From NCBI RefSeq assembly GCF_030814115.1, contig NZ_JAUSUP010000001.1, forward strand, positions 310,001-374,000: a stretch of 64,000 nt of DNA, in the 5' to 3' direction. A model generated the notes under the pieces. The model ran no database searches. It was not told the origin of the DNA and saw only the letters and a program-made list of their open reading frames with translations. Of the stretch, positions 1-8,234 are shown one piece after another. Source of the stretch: Alkalibacillus filiformis (GTDB lineage Bacteria; Bacillota; Bacilli; Bacillales; Alkalibacillaceae). Every line of letters begins with the position of its first letter. Within the stretch, counting starts at the first letter, position 1. Made by a program: the position numbers and the translations under genes.

Positions 1-2
1 TT

Positions 3-878
3 TTAATTAAGGCAACATATACAAGTGTTAATTATGCTGATATAAAAACACGTTTAGGTAATAAAGGGAAAGGTAATTTTCCTTTATTACTTGGATTAGA
101 TGTAGCAGGCGTTATAGAAGAAGTTTCTCCTAATTCCAATTTTTCAAAGGGAGAACGGGTCATAGCTTTTCCTAAACACGGCTCATATGCTGAATATGTT
201 GTGGCAAATGAAAAACTAATTTTTAAAATCCCTGATAACCTTTCGTTTGAAAAGGCTGCGACAATGCCAACGATCTCTATATTATCTTATATACTCCTAT
301 ACGAAATAGGACAAGTACAAAAAACAGATACTATTGTTGTACACAGTGCAGCAGGAGGTGTAGGTTCAGTACTTGTACAATTAGCCAAATTAGAAGGTGT
401 TCATAAAATTATTGGTACTGTCGGAAATCTAAACAAAGACGAATATGTAAAGAATTTAGGAGCTGATATAGTTTGTACCTACGAAGGATTTTCAGAGGAA
501 ACTTTAAACCAAACAAATAATAAAGGAGCTAATGTGATTTTCGATTCCATTGCAGGAGAAACAACCAGTAAAAGCTTAGAATGTTTAGCATTATACGGCA
601 CACTTGTTCAATTCGGCAATAGTAGTGGTAAATCTGGTACTTTTAATACTAGCGATGTTCATAGTAGTTGTAGGAATATAAAAGGTTTTAGTTTAGGAAC
701 TACTCGGAAACATAATCCTGAACGATTAGCCCCTATTGCGGAAAAGGTCTTGGATTTAATCACTACTAATAAGATTTCTATACCTGTTGCTAAGGTATTT
801 AATTTAAGAGAAGCGGCGGAAGCTCATAAATTAATTGAAAGCCGTAATTATGAAGGAAAAGTATTGATTAAAATATAA
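3..878 (+). CDS. Zinc-independent MDR oxidoreductase (quinone-oxidoreductase-like), 5' truncated by window edge
   Basis: The reading frame is open from the left edge, so the N-terminus lies outside the window; 291 residues are visible. The GroES-like half contains GLDVAGVIEEV. The Rossmann half has SAAGGVGSVLVQLAK, the AAGGVG loop typical of NADPH-binding quinone oxidoreductases of the medium-chain dehydrogenase superfamily. The C-terminus ends NYEGKVLIKI, a usual family ending. The visible part lacks the structural zinc cysteine cluster of true alcohol dehydrogenases, so an NADPH-dependent quinone or enone reductase is likely, with unknown substrate. It is the first of five co-oriented genes separated by short repeats. 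The internal ATG at 201 is not the start because homology runs upstream of it. Confidence 0.8.
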   Translation, partial: LIKATYTSVNYADIKTRLGNKGKGNFPLLLGLDVAGVIEEVSPNSNFSKGERVIAFPKHGSYAEYVVANEKLIFKIPDNLSFEKAATMPTISILSYILLYEIGQVQKTDTIVVHSAAGGVGSVLVQLAKLEGVHKIIGTVGNLNKDEYVKNLGADIVCTYEGFSEETLNQTNNKGANVIFDSIAGETTSKSLECLALYGTLVQFGNSSGKSGTFNTSDVHSSCRNIKGFSLGTTRKHNPERLAPIAEKVLDLITTNKISIPVAKVFNLREAAEAHKLIESRNYEGKVLIKI

Positions 879-891
879 TAAAGAATTTTTT

Positions 892-951
892 ACTTAAATT
901 ACCGGTAGCGATAGTTCAATAAGTTTGATCGCTCTTAAACTAACGGAGCAG
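892..951. repeat. Intergenic cassette-type repeat, copy 1
   Basis: The copy begins ACTTAAATTACCGG and ends TTAAACTAACGGAGCAG. Bases 908-943 are identical to 2868-2903. Inside, GCGAT (908-912) and ATCGC form a short inverted repeat, so the site can fold into a hairpin. It lies between the oxidoreductase and the GRAM-like gene, just upstream of that gene's ribosome binding site. Confidence 0.7.
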
Positions 952-975
952 AATACTTTAGGAGGGATAGGTTTT

Positions 976-1275
976 ATGTCGAAAGAATATCAGTACGAAG
1001 GATTTGCCAATCTTTTCAAAGGCATAGAAGTTGTTGGCGGGAAATTATATTTAACAAAGAATGTAATAATTCATAGTCCCCATAAATTTAATATTCAATC
1101 AAGAGAGACTATCATTGATTTAAAAGATATTACCGAAGTAACTACAAGAAACACATTTCTACTTGTTCCCAATGGAATACTTCTTACAACAAAAGATGGG
1201 GAAAACTATAAATTAGTGGTGAATAAGCGGAAAAGTTGGATGGAAAAAATCAATTTATTAAGAAGGCAACATTAA
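976..1275 (+). CDS. GRAM/PH-like domain protein, 99 aa
   Basis: A small soluble protein with no signal peptide or membrane segment. The segment LKDITEVTTRNTFLLVPNGILLTTKDGENYKLVV has the alternating strands of a GRAM/PH-like fold, as seen in small Bacillus PH-domain proteins; it would then be followed by a short helix (KSWMEKINLLRRQ). Function is unknown; lipid or peptide binding is only a fold-based guess. The start is ATG 976, because GGAGGG at 961-966 is well placed before it; an in-frame extension to 925 runs through the upstream repeat and is not credible. It is a stand-alone gene bounded by a repeat on each side. Confidence 0.6.
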   Translation: MSKEYQYEGFANLFKGIEVVGGKLYLTKNVIIHSPHKFNIQSRETIIDLKDITEVTTRNTFLLVPNGILLTTKDGENYKLVVNKRKSWMEKINLLRRQH

Positions 1276-1303
1276 GTTATGTTCTCTGATCAATAACTAT
1301 TTT

Positions 1304-1327
1304 TGTGTTGATCAACTAACGAAGCAG
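1304..1327. repeat. Intergenic cassette-type repeat, copy 2 (24-bp core)
   Basis: The 24 bases are identical to 1911-1934 and contain TTGATCAA, a perfect palindrome, followed by CTAACGAAGCAG. The CTAACG-AGCAG end is shared with copy 1 (CTAACGGAGCAG, 940-951). It lies directly upstream of the TPR gene. Confidence 0.65.
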
Positions 1328-1367
1328 ATTAGGAGAAGAAATAGATATAGTATTGGAGATGAAATTA

Positions 1368-1853
1368 ATGAATGAAGAATTAGACAAAGCAATTGATTTA
1401 CGTAAAAGGGGAAATCACAAAGAATCAAACGAATTACTAATGAGATTAGCAGAGGAGTTTCCTAATGATGCTTCGATTAACTATCAATGTGCTTGGAGTT
1501 TTGACATATTAGGAGAAGAAGCTAAAGCAGTACCTTTTTATGAAAATGCTATTAAGTTTGGATTACCTCCAACTGATTTAGAAGGAGCCTTATTGGGATT
1601 AGGTAGTACATATAGAACATTAGGAGAATATAAAAAGTCAAAAAGTACATTTTTAAAAGGGATTAAACTATTCCCAGATAATAGAGCATTGCAAACTTTC
1701 TATTCGATGACCTTATATAATTTGAATGAACATAGTAAAGCTATGGAGCTATTACTAAAATGCTTAATAGATACGACAAAAGATCCTGAGATTTCCAGTT
1801 ATAAAAAAGCAATTGAATTCTATGCCGATAAATTAGACGAAATTTGGAAGTAG
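1368..1853 (+). CDS. Tetratricopeptide repeat protein, 161 aa
   Basis: A cytoplasmic all-helical protein with about three to four TPR units. Repeats are visible around residues 1-30 (LDKAIDLRKRGNHKESNELL), 34-66 (NYQCAWSFDILGEEAKAVPFYENAI) and 74-108 (LLGLGSTYRTLGEYKKSKSTF). Short TPR proteins of this kind recur in Bacillaceae accessory regions; the partner is unknown. I chose ATG 1368 because TTGGAG at 1353-1358 is spaced 9 bases from it; TTG 1353 and ATG 1359 are also in frame but poorly spaced. The gene is flanked by repeat copies 2 and 3. Confidence 0.75.
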   Translation: MNEELDKAIDLRKRGNHKESNELLMRLAEEFPNDASINYQCAWSFDILGEEAKAVPFYENAIKFGLPPTDLEGALLGLGSTYRTLGEYKKSKSTFLKGIKLFPDNRALQTFYSMTLYNLNEHSKAMELLLKCLIDTTKDPEISSYKKAIEFYADKLDEIWK

Positions 1854-1866
1854 TTTGTGAAAAGAT

Positions 1867-1934
1867 GTACTTACACTAACGGGGACAAGAGTTTAATAAG
1901 GATTTTAGATTGTGTTGATCAACTAACGAAGCAG
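1867..1934. repeat. Intergenic cassette-type repeat, copy 3 (both halves present)
   Basis: This copy carries both motifs in one unit: GTACTTACACTAACGGGG at the left, AGTTTAATAAGGATTTTAG in the middle and the 24-bp TTGATCAACTAACGAAGCAG core at the right (1911-1934). It suggests that the complete unit is about 68 bp and that the other copies are partial or divergent versions of it. Confidence 0.7.
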
Positions 1935-1965
1935 TTTACTTCAATAAGGCAAAAGGGGAAATACG

Positions 1966-2808
1966 TTGACAAATATTAAAAATATTGGACGTTTTTGTCC
2001 AACCGATGAAAATGGATATATACTAAATGATTCAAGTTTACAGAAGATTAAACCTGAATATTCCAAGATAATAGAGGAAGTAACAAATTATTATCAAACC
2101 CATCTGGGATTAGATTTACATAGCGTATATGTAAGGGGTTCGATACCTCGTGGATTGGGTATAAAAGGCGTTTCAGATTTAGATACAATTGCAATTACGA
2201 AGAAAGATACTAATGATATAGATTTGAAATGGGTAGACAATGCTGAACAAGAATTGAACAAAAAATTTAACTATATAAATGGAGTGGAATTTAGTTTCTA
2301 TTACATTGATGATATTTTAGAAACCGCTAAGTTTTCAATAATTCCATTTATGATTAAGACCCATAGTGTATGCGTATATGGAGAAGATTTAGAAGTTCTT
2401 TTACCTAATTATAAAGCAGATAAAACAATTGGTAACGAACATCTTTTAAACCTAAAGGATCAAGTTAAACAAGCAAAAGAAGACCTTGATGATAATGACG
2501 ATGTTGAAGACGTTTTGGATTGTTGTGGTTGGATTATGAAAATCATAGTTAGAGCGGGGCTTGCACTTGTAATAAGGGAAGAAAATAAATACACAAGAGA
2601 TTTATTCCCAGCGTATGAGATATTTTCTAAATATTATCCAGAGAAGGAATCGGAAATGAAACAAGCACTTAAATATGCTGTTAACCCAGTAGGGAATACA
2701 AATGAGATAATTGATTTTTTAGACGATATGGGAGATTGGATGATAAGTGAGTCAGAAAAGTGGCTGCAAATTCATAACCCTAAAAAGGTAAATAATATGG
2801 AAATATAA
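1966..2808 (+). CDS. Nucleotidyltransferase-domain protein (Pol beta superfamily, MNT/aminoglycoside-NTase type)
   Basis: A 280-residue soluble protein. Around residues 56-76 it has RGSIPRGLGIKGVSDLDTIAI, the G-S ... D-x-D signature of the Pol-beta nucleotidyltransferase fold, with the aspartates coordinating catalytic metal. The C-terminal half is helical (DVLDCCGWIMKIIVRAGLAL), as in kanamycin nucleotidyltransferase-type and MNT enzymes. It may adenylylate a small molecule, possibly an aminoglycoside, but no substrate can be read from the sequence. Start is TTG 1966, preceded by AAAAGGGG (1951-1957). It is a single-gene unit between repeat copies 3 and 4. An antitoxin partner (HEPN protein) is not adjacent, so a toxin-antitoxin role is unlikely. 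Confidence 0.7.
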   Translation: MTNIKNIGRFCPTDENGYILNDSSLQKIKPEYSKIIEEVTNYYQTHLGLDLHSVYVRGSIPRGLGIKGVSDLDTIAITKKDTNDIDLKWVDNAEQELNKKFNYINGVEFSFYYIDDILETAKFSIIPFMIKTHSVCVYGEDLEVLLPNYKADKTIGNEHLLNLKDQVKQAKEDLDDNDDVEDVLDCCGWIMKIIVRAGLALVIREENKYTRDLFPAYEIFSKYYPEKESEMKQALKYAVNPVGNTNEIIDFLDDMGDWMISESEKWLQIHNPKKVNNMEI

Positions 2809-2850
2809 AAAAGATAAGTCATTTCTAAGATTGCAGATTGTGAAATAACC

Positions 2851-2913
2851 TACTTAAAGTAACGGGGGCGATAGTTCAATAAGTTTGATCGCTCTTAAAC
2901 TAAAGTGTGCAGG
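2851..2913. repeat. Intergenic cassette-type repeat, copy 4
   Basis: Bases 2851-2869 (TACTTAAAGTAACGGGGGC) are identical to 4070-4088, and bases 2868-2903 are identical to 908-943. GGGCGAT (2866-2872) can pair with ATCGCTC further right, giving a 7-bp stem with one G-U pair in RNA. It lies between the nucleotidyltransferase and the kinase-like gene. Confidence 0.7.
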
Positions 2914-3005
2914 ATAGTGAAATAAGGAATTTTAATATTTTGTGCGTAACTTTTGTAATAAAATGGTATAACTTTTTTTAGATACTTGAAAGGAGGCGTT
3001 GTTCT

Positions 3006-3047
3006 ATGAAAATGACGATAACTAAAAACGGGGTGCAATTAATTTAG
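3006..3047 (+). CDS. Possible 13-codon leader peptide or decayed small gene
   Basis: ATG 3006 follows a strong AAAGGAGGCG (2989-2998) and opens a 13-codon frame, MKMTITKNGVQLI. Adding one A near base 3043 would extend the frame to a 22-residue peptide ending KRINPL just before TAA, so this may be a frameshifted remnant rather than a working leader. GGGGT (about 3031) and ACCCC (about 3063) could form a stem between it and the ribosome binding site of the kinase-like gene. Speculative; no family is recognised. Confidence 0.3.
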   Translation: MKMTITKNGVQLI

Positions 3048-3112
3048 AGGGTAAGCGTATCAACCCCCTATAAACTACGTGATCCCTACTTACAATATAG
3101 GAGGATCATATT

Positions 3113-3997
3113 TTGGAAAATCTTCAAAAAACAAATTTAATTACTATGACACTTGATAAAGTGGATTTTCAACTACAAGAAGAGCAAAATTTCGATTGGT
3201 TAAAGCAGTATGGTGCAGTTTTTTGTGTATTTGACCAACAAGATTCAGGAAATATAAGTTTCGGTGTTGAAAAAGATGAACGAAAGTTTTTTGTTAAATA
3301 TGCTGGATCAAAACCTATTGACTTTACTGGAAACCCAGAGGATGCTATTGAACGGTTGAAAAAGGCTGTACCAGTTTACCAATCGCTAGAACATCAACAC
3401 TTAATAAAGTTATTGGATCATTTTTCTACCGAAATTGGGTATGCACTAGTATTTGAATGGTTCGAAGGTGAATGCTTGCATTCTCATTGGTCGTTTGGTG
3501 GTATCGCAAAATATACAAACCCTAATTCACCTTTTTATCGTTTTAAGAAATTAGAAGTGGAAAAACGTTTAAAAGCTTTAGATGCAATCTTTTCTTTCCA
3601 TACTTATGTAGAGTCGCAAAGATATGTTGCAGTCGATTTTTATGACGGAAGTATCTTATACGATTTTAAAAGTAATGAAACAAAAATATGCGATATTGAT
3701 TTTTATCGACACTCTCCTTCTATAAATGATTTTGGAGAGGATTTTTGGGGCTCAAATCGTTCAAAATCACCAGAAGAATATGGTCTTGGGGCTCCAATTG
3801 ATTCAATTACGAATGTTTTTAACCTTGGTGCGATTGCGTTTGGATTACTTGGTGGTGAGCGGGATCGTTCCTTCTCAAAATGGGATGCTAATCAAGGGCT
3901 TTATGAAGTAGCAATAAAAGCTGTCGAAGAAGATCGCAATAAAAGATATTCAACGGTAAAAGAATTCTATGATGCTTGGAAGTCTGTATTAAATTAA
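3113..3997 (+). CDS. Protein-kinase-fold protein, divergent Ser/Thr kinase
   Basis: A 294-residue soluble protein with a kinase-like layout. A lysine in KFFVKYAG (about residue 65) is the candidate ATP-binding lysine. The hinge-like segment is ALVFEWFEGE. VAVDFYDGSI (about residues 171-180) stands where HRD..N is expected, with Asp present but Asn replaced by Ser. CDIDFY replaces DFG. SKSPEEYGLGAPID resembles the APE region (S-PEE). It could be an active atypical kinase, a small-molecule phosphotransferase or a pseudokinase. Start is TTG 3113, with TAGGAGGA 7 bases upstream. It is the last gene of the repeat-separated array. Confidence 0.65.
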   Translation: MENLQKTNLITMTLDKVDFQLQEEQNFDWLKQYGAVFCVFDQQDSGNISFGVEKDERKFFVKYAGSKPIDFTGNPEDAIERLKKAVPVYQSLEHQHLIKLLDHFSTEIGYALVFEWFEGECLHSHWSFGGIAKYTNPNSPFYRFKKLEVEKRLKALDAIFSFHTYVESQRYVAVDFYDGSILYDFKSNETKICDIDFYRHSPSINDFGEDFWGSNRSKSPEEYGLGAPIDSITNVFNLGAIAFGLLGGERDRSFSKWDANQGLYEVAIKAVEEDRNKRYSTVKEFYDAWKSVLN

Positions 3998-4016
3998 TAT
4001 ACTACTATAAGAAGAA

Positions 4017-4048
4017 GGGTGACTTTAAAATGAGATCACCCTTTAAAT
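4017..4048 (+). terminator. Probable terminator after the kinase-like gene
   Basis: GGGTGA (4017-4022) and TCACCC (4036-4041) form a 6-bp stem, followed by an AT-rich rather than pure T tail. Confidence 0.55.
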
Positions 4049-4069
4049 TATATACATTGTGAAGAAATG

Positions 4070-4135
4070 TACTTAAAGTAACGGGGGCATTGATAGAGCT
4101 AGAGTGAGCGTTTAAGAAATTTGCCCTTTTTGTTG
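4070..4135. repeat. Intergenic cassette-type repeat, copy 5 (array end)
   Basis: Bases 4070-4088 are identical to 2851-2869. After this the copy diverges (ATTGATAGAGCTAGAGTGAGCG) and ends in TTTGCCCTTTTT, where GGGCA/TGCCC could form a weak terminator-like stem. No gene follows it on the plus strand. From here to 4250 I see only AT-rich noncoding DNA. Confidence 0.65.
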
Positions 4136-4250
4136 TCAAAATTGCATTAGTGTTTGCACGTCTTCAATAAATGTTGTGGCTTTGTAAACCGGGTGCATTT
4201 TCATGTGTTAACAACTAATCAAATAAAAACAAACATTGATATAGCAATAA

Positions 4251-4291
4251 AAAAAGAGCGTTGAATTGCTATGCAATTCAACGCTCTTTTT
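4251..4291. terminator. Bidirectional terminator, perfect 19-bp palindrome
   Basis: AAAAAGAGCGTTGAATTGC (4251-4269) is the exact reverse complement of 4273-4291, with a 3-base TAT loop. A T-run follows on both strands, so it should stop transcripts from the left array and from rqcH on the minus strand. Confidence 0.85.
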
Positions 4292-4358
4292 ATACTACAT
4301 TTTATTGTTTGTATTCCAAAACTGAACTACCTACCATATTTTGGTTCCTCATTTTTTG

Positions 4359-6065
4359 TTATGCATTTACTTTTAATTGATCAATTACTTTTTCATCTGG
4401 CGTCACGTAAACGGTTTGTTGATTATCATAAGTGACATAACCAGGTTTGGCACCGTTTGGCTTACGGACATGTCTAATGTTTGTGTAATCAACAGGAACA
4501 GATGAAGACATTTTTGCTTTACTATAAAAGGCTGCGATCATCGCCGCTTCTATAATCGTCTCTTCACTAGGGTCACTTGAACGAATGATGACGTGTGAAC
4601 CAGGAATATCTTTCGTGTGTAACCAAATATCTTCTTTGTTGGCCATACGATTTGTGACGAATTCATTTTGTTTATTGTTACGTCCAACAATAATTTCTAT
4701 ACCGTCTGAAGATTTATAATAATCAGGTGTAATCCATTTTTGTTTCTTCTTTTTATTTTTGTTTTGCTTTTGTCTAATATAGCCTTCTTCTTGTAATTCT
4801 TCACGAATATCTTCAATGTCTGCTTCGCGAGCTTGCTCTAATTGTTGGATTAAGCGCTCTAGGTAGTCAATTTCTTTCTTTGCTTTTTCAATTTCAACGA
4901 GTACTACTTCCTTTGATTTTTTAAGCTTTTGATATTGCTTAAAGTAATGCTGTGCATTTTCACTTGGTGTTTTATTTGGGTTTAATTCAAGTGTAATTTC
5001 ATTTTGTTCAGGGTCATAATAATCCATAACTGTGACTTGCTCATCACCTTGTTTAACAAGGTGGAGGTGAGCAGTTAATAGTTCACCGTATTTCTGATAG
5101 TCATCAGCTTTATCTGCCTTTTTTAAAGTCGATTGTTGTTTTTTTATTTTACGTTCGTTTTTTGCTTTTTCGTTCTTTAGTAATCTCATTAAGTCGTGAG
5201 TTTGGTTTTTAACTCGATCACGCTCAGCTTTCCCCTCATAATAAGCATCGAGCATACGACTAATAGAATCATACGAGTTAACTTCACCTTTAAGCTCGAT
5301 ATCTTGTAATACGTGAAAATCCTCTTTATTACCTTTGAAGATCTTTGGCTCGTACTCATGGTGTTCAACTTGATGTTTAAACTGATCATAAATGGCTTCA
5401 TATTTTTCATTAGAGCCTAAGTAAGCTTGTTTTGCTAGAGAGTTTGTAACAACAGGGGAACAACCCATAAGCAGGTTCATCATTTGCTTTTCAATTTTCC
5501 CTTGGTTGAAGTCAAGCTTCTTGACGAAGTCAGCCCCATCTAACAATAATGGATGAACTTTACCTTGGTCTGGCGGTGCAATATAAGTCTGCCCCGGTAA
5601 AATCGTACGGTGACGATTTTGTGCTGGACTTATATGTTTCAGACTATCTAAAATTACTTCACGCTCTGGGTCTACTAATATCGCATTACTATGCTTGCCC
5701 ATTAATTCAATAATTAACGTTTTATTTTGTTCATCACCGATTTCATCTTTACTGCGAACAGTGATATGAATAATTCGCTCCATTTCGACTTGTTCAATTT
5801 TTTCAATAAAACCAGCTGCTAAATATTTACGTAACACCATACAAAACATAGGTGGTTCTTTCGGATTCGTAAACTTTTGGTCTGTTAAGTGAACCCTTGC
5901 ATAACTTGAGTGTGTAGAAATAAGTAAGCTATAGTTTTGTCCTTTATTTCTCACTGTTAGGATCAGTTCACTGTTAGTCGGTTGGTAAATTTTTTGTATA
6001 CGTCCGCCTTCTAGTTTAGTTAATTCATTTGTTATGGCTCGAGTAACGATTCCATCAAATGGCAT
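4359..6065 (-). CDS. rqcH: Ribosome-associated quality control protein RqcH (Rqc2/NEMF homologue, formerly FbpA/YloA)
   Basis: 568 residues, the usual family length. RqcH binds obstructed 50S subunits carrying peptidyl-tRNA and recruits tRNA-Ala to add C-terminal alanine tails. The NFACT-N domain starts MPFDGIVTRAI and contains PPMFCMVLRKYL; a long charged coiled coil lies around residues 280-430; the NFACT-R domain has DIWLHTKDIPGSHVIIRS. The conserved Asp-Arg pair near residue 97 reads Glu-Arg here (see findings). The start is the ATG complementary to 6063-6065, with GAGGTG upstream; the longer frame to 6218 has no site and overlaps yicC. It is transcribed divergently from yicC, as in B. 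subtilis; the yloB Ca2+-ATPase gene usually between them is missing. Confidence 0.93.
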   Translation of the reverse strand: MPFDGIVTRAITNELTKLEGGRIQKIYQPTNSELILTVRNKGQNYSLLISTHSSYARVHLTDQKFTNPKEPPMFCMVLRKYLAAGFIEKIEQVEMERIIHITVRSKDEIGDEQNKTLIIELMGKHSNAILVDPEREVILDSLKHISPAQNRHRTILPGQTYIAPPDQGKVHPLLLDGADFVKKLDFNQGKIEKQMMNLLMGCSPVVTNSLAKQAYLGSNEKYEAIYDQFKHQVEHHEYEPKIFKGNKEDFHVLQDIELKGEVNSYDSISRMLDAYYEGKAERDRVKNQTHDLMRLLKNEKAKNERKIKKQQSTLKKADKADDYQKYGELLTAHLHLVKQGDEQVTVMDYYDPEQNEITLELNPNKTPSENAQHYFKQYQKLKKSKEVVLVEIEKAKKEIDYLERLIQQLEQAREADIEDIREELQEEGYIRQKQNKNKKKKQKWITPDYYKSSDGIEIIVGRNNKQNEFVTNRMANKEDIWLHTKDIPGSHVIIRSSDPSEETIIEAAMIAAFYSKAKMSSSVPVDYTNIRHVRKPNGAKPGYVTYDNQQTVYVTPDEKVIDQLKVNA

Positions 6066-6188
6066 GTCTATCACCTCATCAAAGTTAAGTATATCACGAA
6101 TAAAACATTGATTAATAGCCGTTAACAGTTGAAAAACCGAAGTAATTAATGCGACAATATAAGACGTAATATGAAAGTTGGTGATGAT

Positions 6189-7067
6189 ATGGTAAAGAGT
6201 ATGACTGGTTATGGGCAAGCGACACAGAAGTTAAATGAACTTCAATTATCAGTAGAAGTCAAAACGGTGAATCATCGATTTTTAGATTTTTCTTTTAAAA
6301 TGCCTAGAGAATTAATGGCTCTTGAAGACCGAATGAAAAATCAAGTCAAGCAGTACTTTGAGCGTGGGCGGGTAGACATTTTTGTCAATATTAATGGCCG
6401 AACATTAACAAATCAAGCGATTCACGTTAATTGGCCTTTGTTAAACCAATACATAGACCGTGTTGAAGAAATTAAACAACATAAAAACTTATCAGGCCAA
6501 TTCGATGTTGAGCAACTTTTTCAAATTGAAGATGCTTTTGTAATTGAAGAAGAAGACAACTTTGATTCAAAAGTTGAGCAAGCTATATTGGATGCATTAG
6601 ATGACGCTTTAAGTCGTGTTGATCGTATGCGTGTAGATGAAGGTGAAGCATTAAAAGCGGATGTATATAAATTTGCTCATCAAATTGAGCAGCTAGTGAC
6701 AAGTCTAGACCGAGACAAAGACTTAATAAAGCAAGATTATTATGAAAAAGTAACGAATCGGTTAAAAGAGTTTATCGCTGATGCAAATATTGATGAAAAT
6801 CGGTTGTTACAAGAAATTGCAATCTTAACTGATAAAGGCGATATTACAGAAGAAATAACCCGATTACTGTCCCATGTTGAACAAGTAAAATCATTGTTAG
6901 AACAGGAAGGATCTATTGGTAGACGGTTAGATTTTTTAACACAAGAATTACATCGCGAAGCCAATACGATCGGGTCTAAATCAAACGATGTACAGCTAAG
7001 TAAGGTAACAGTAGATTTGAAGAGTGTAATAGAGAAAATTAAAGAACAAGTACAAAATATTGAATAA
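6189..7067 (+). CDS. yicC: YicC/YloC family endoribonuclease
   Basis: 292 residues beginning with MVKSMTGYGQA, the diagnostic YicC N-terminus. The C-terminal DUF1732 part includes GRRLDFLTQELHREANTIGSK, the most conserved block, with the acidic and His residues proposed to act in RNA cleavage. Enzymes of this family are cytoplasmic endoribonucleases linked to mRNA and sRNA turnover. ATG 6189 is chosen over ATG 6171 because the MVKSMTGYG start is universal and GGTGAT precedes it, though the site is weak. It is the first gene of the rightward core cluster. Confidence 0.9.
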   Translation: MVKSMTGYGQATQKLNELQLSVEVKTVNHRFLDFSFKMPRELMALEDRMKNQVKQYFERGRVDIFVNINGRTLTNQAIHVNWPLLNQYIDRVEEIKQHKNLSGQFDVEQLFQIEDAFVIEEEDNFDSKVEQAILDALDDALSRVDRMRVDEGEALKADVYKFAHQIEQLVTSLDRDKDLIKQDYYEKVTNRLKEFIADANIDENRLLQEIAILTDKGDITEEITRLLSHVEQVKSLLEQEGSIGRRLDFLTQELHREANTIGSKSNDVQLSKVTVDLKSVIEKIKEQVQNIE

Positions 7068-7070
7068 TAT

Positions 7071-7100
7071 TTGAGTTTTTGACTATTTTTAGACTATAAT
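7071..7100 (+). promoter_or_regulatory. Sigma-A-type promoter for remA-gmk-rpoZ
   Basis: TTGAGT (7071-7076) and TATAAT (7095-7100) are separated by 18 bases, 39 bases upstream of the remA ATG. TTGACT at 7079 is too close to the -10 to be its partner. Confidence 0.6.
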
Positions 7101-7138
7101 AGAGTTATTATACAAGAATAAAGTTAGGGGAGAAGAGG

Positions 7139-8228
<1,090 letters not shown>

Positions 8229-8234
8229 ATTTAA

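Noticed and set aside
892-2913. Integron attC sites
   Set aside because: The repeats share CTAACG and a small stem, but RYYYAAC and GTTRRRY boxes are not present in the needed arrangement, and no IntI-type gene is visible in the window.
3726-3911. 61-codon frame inside the kinase-like gene
   Set aside because: Alternative-frame overlap with the longer gene and no ribosome binding site.
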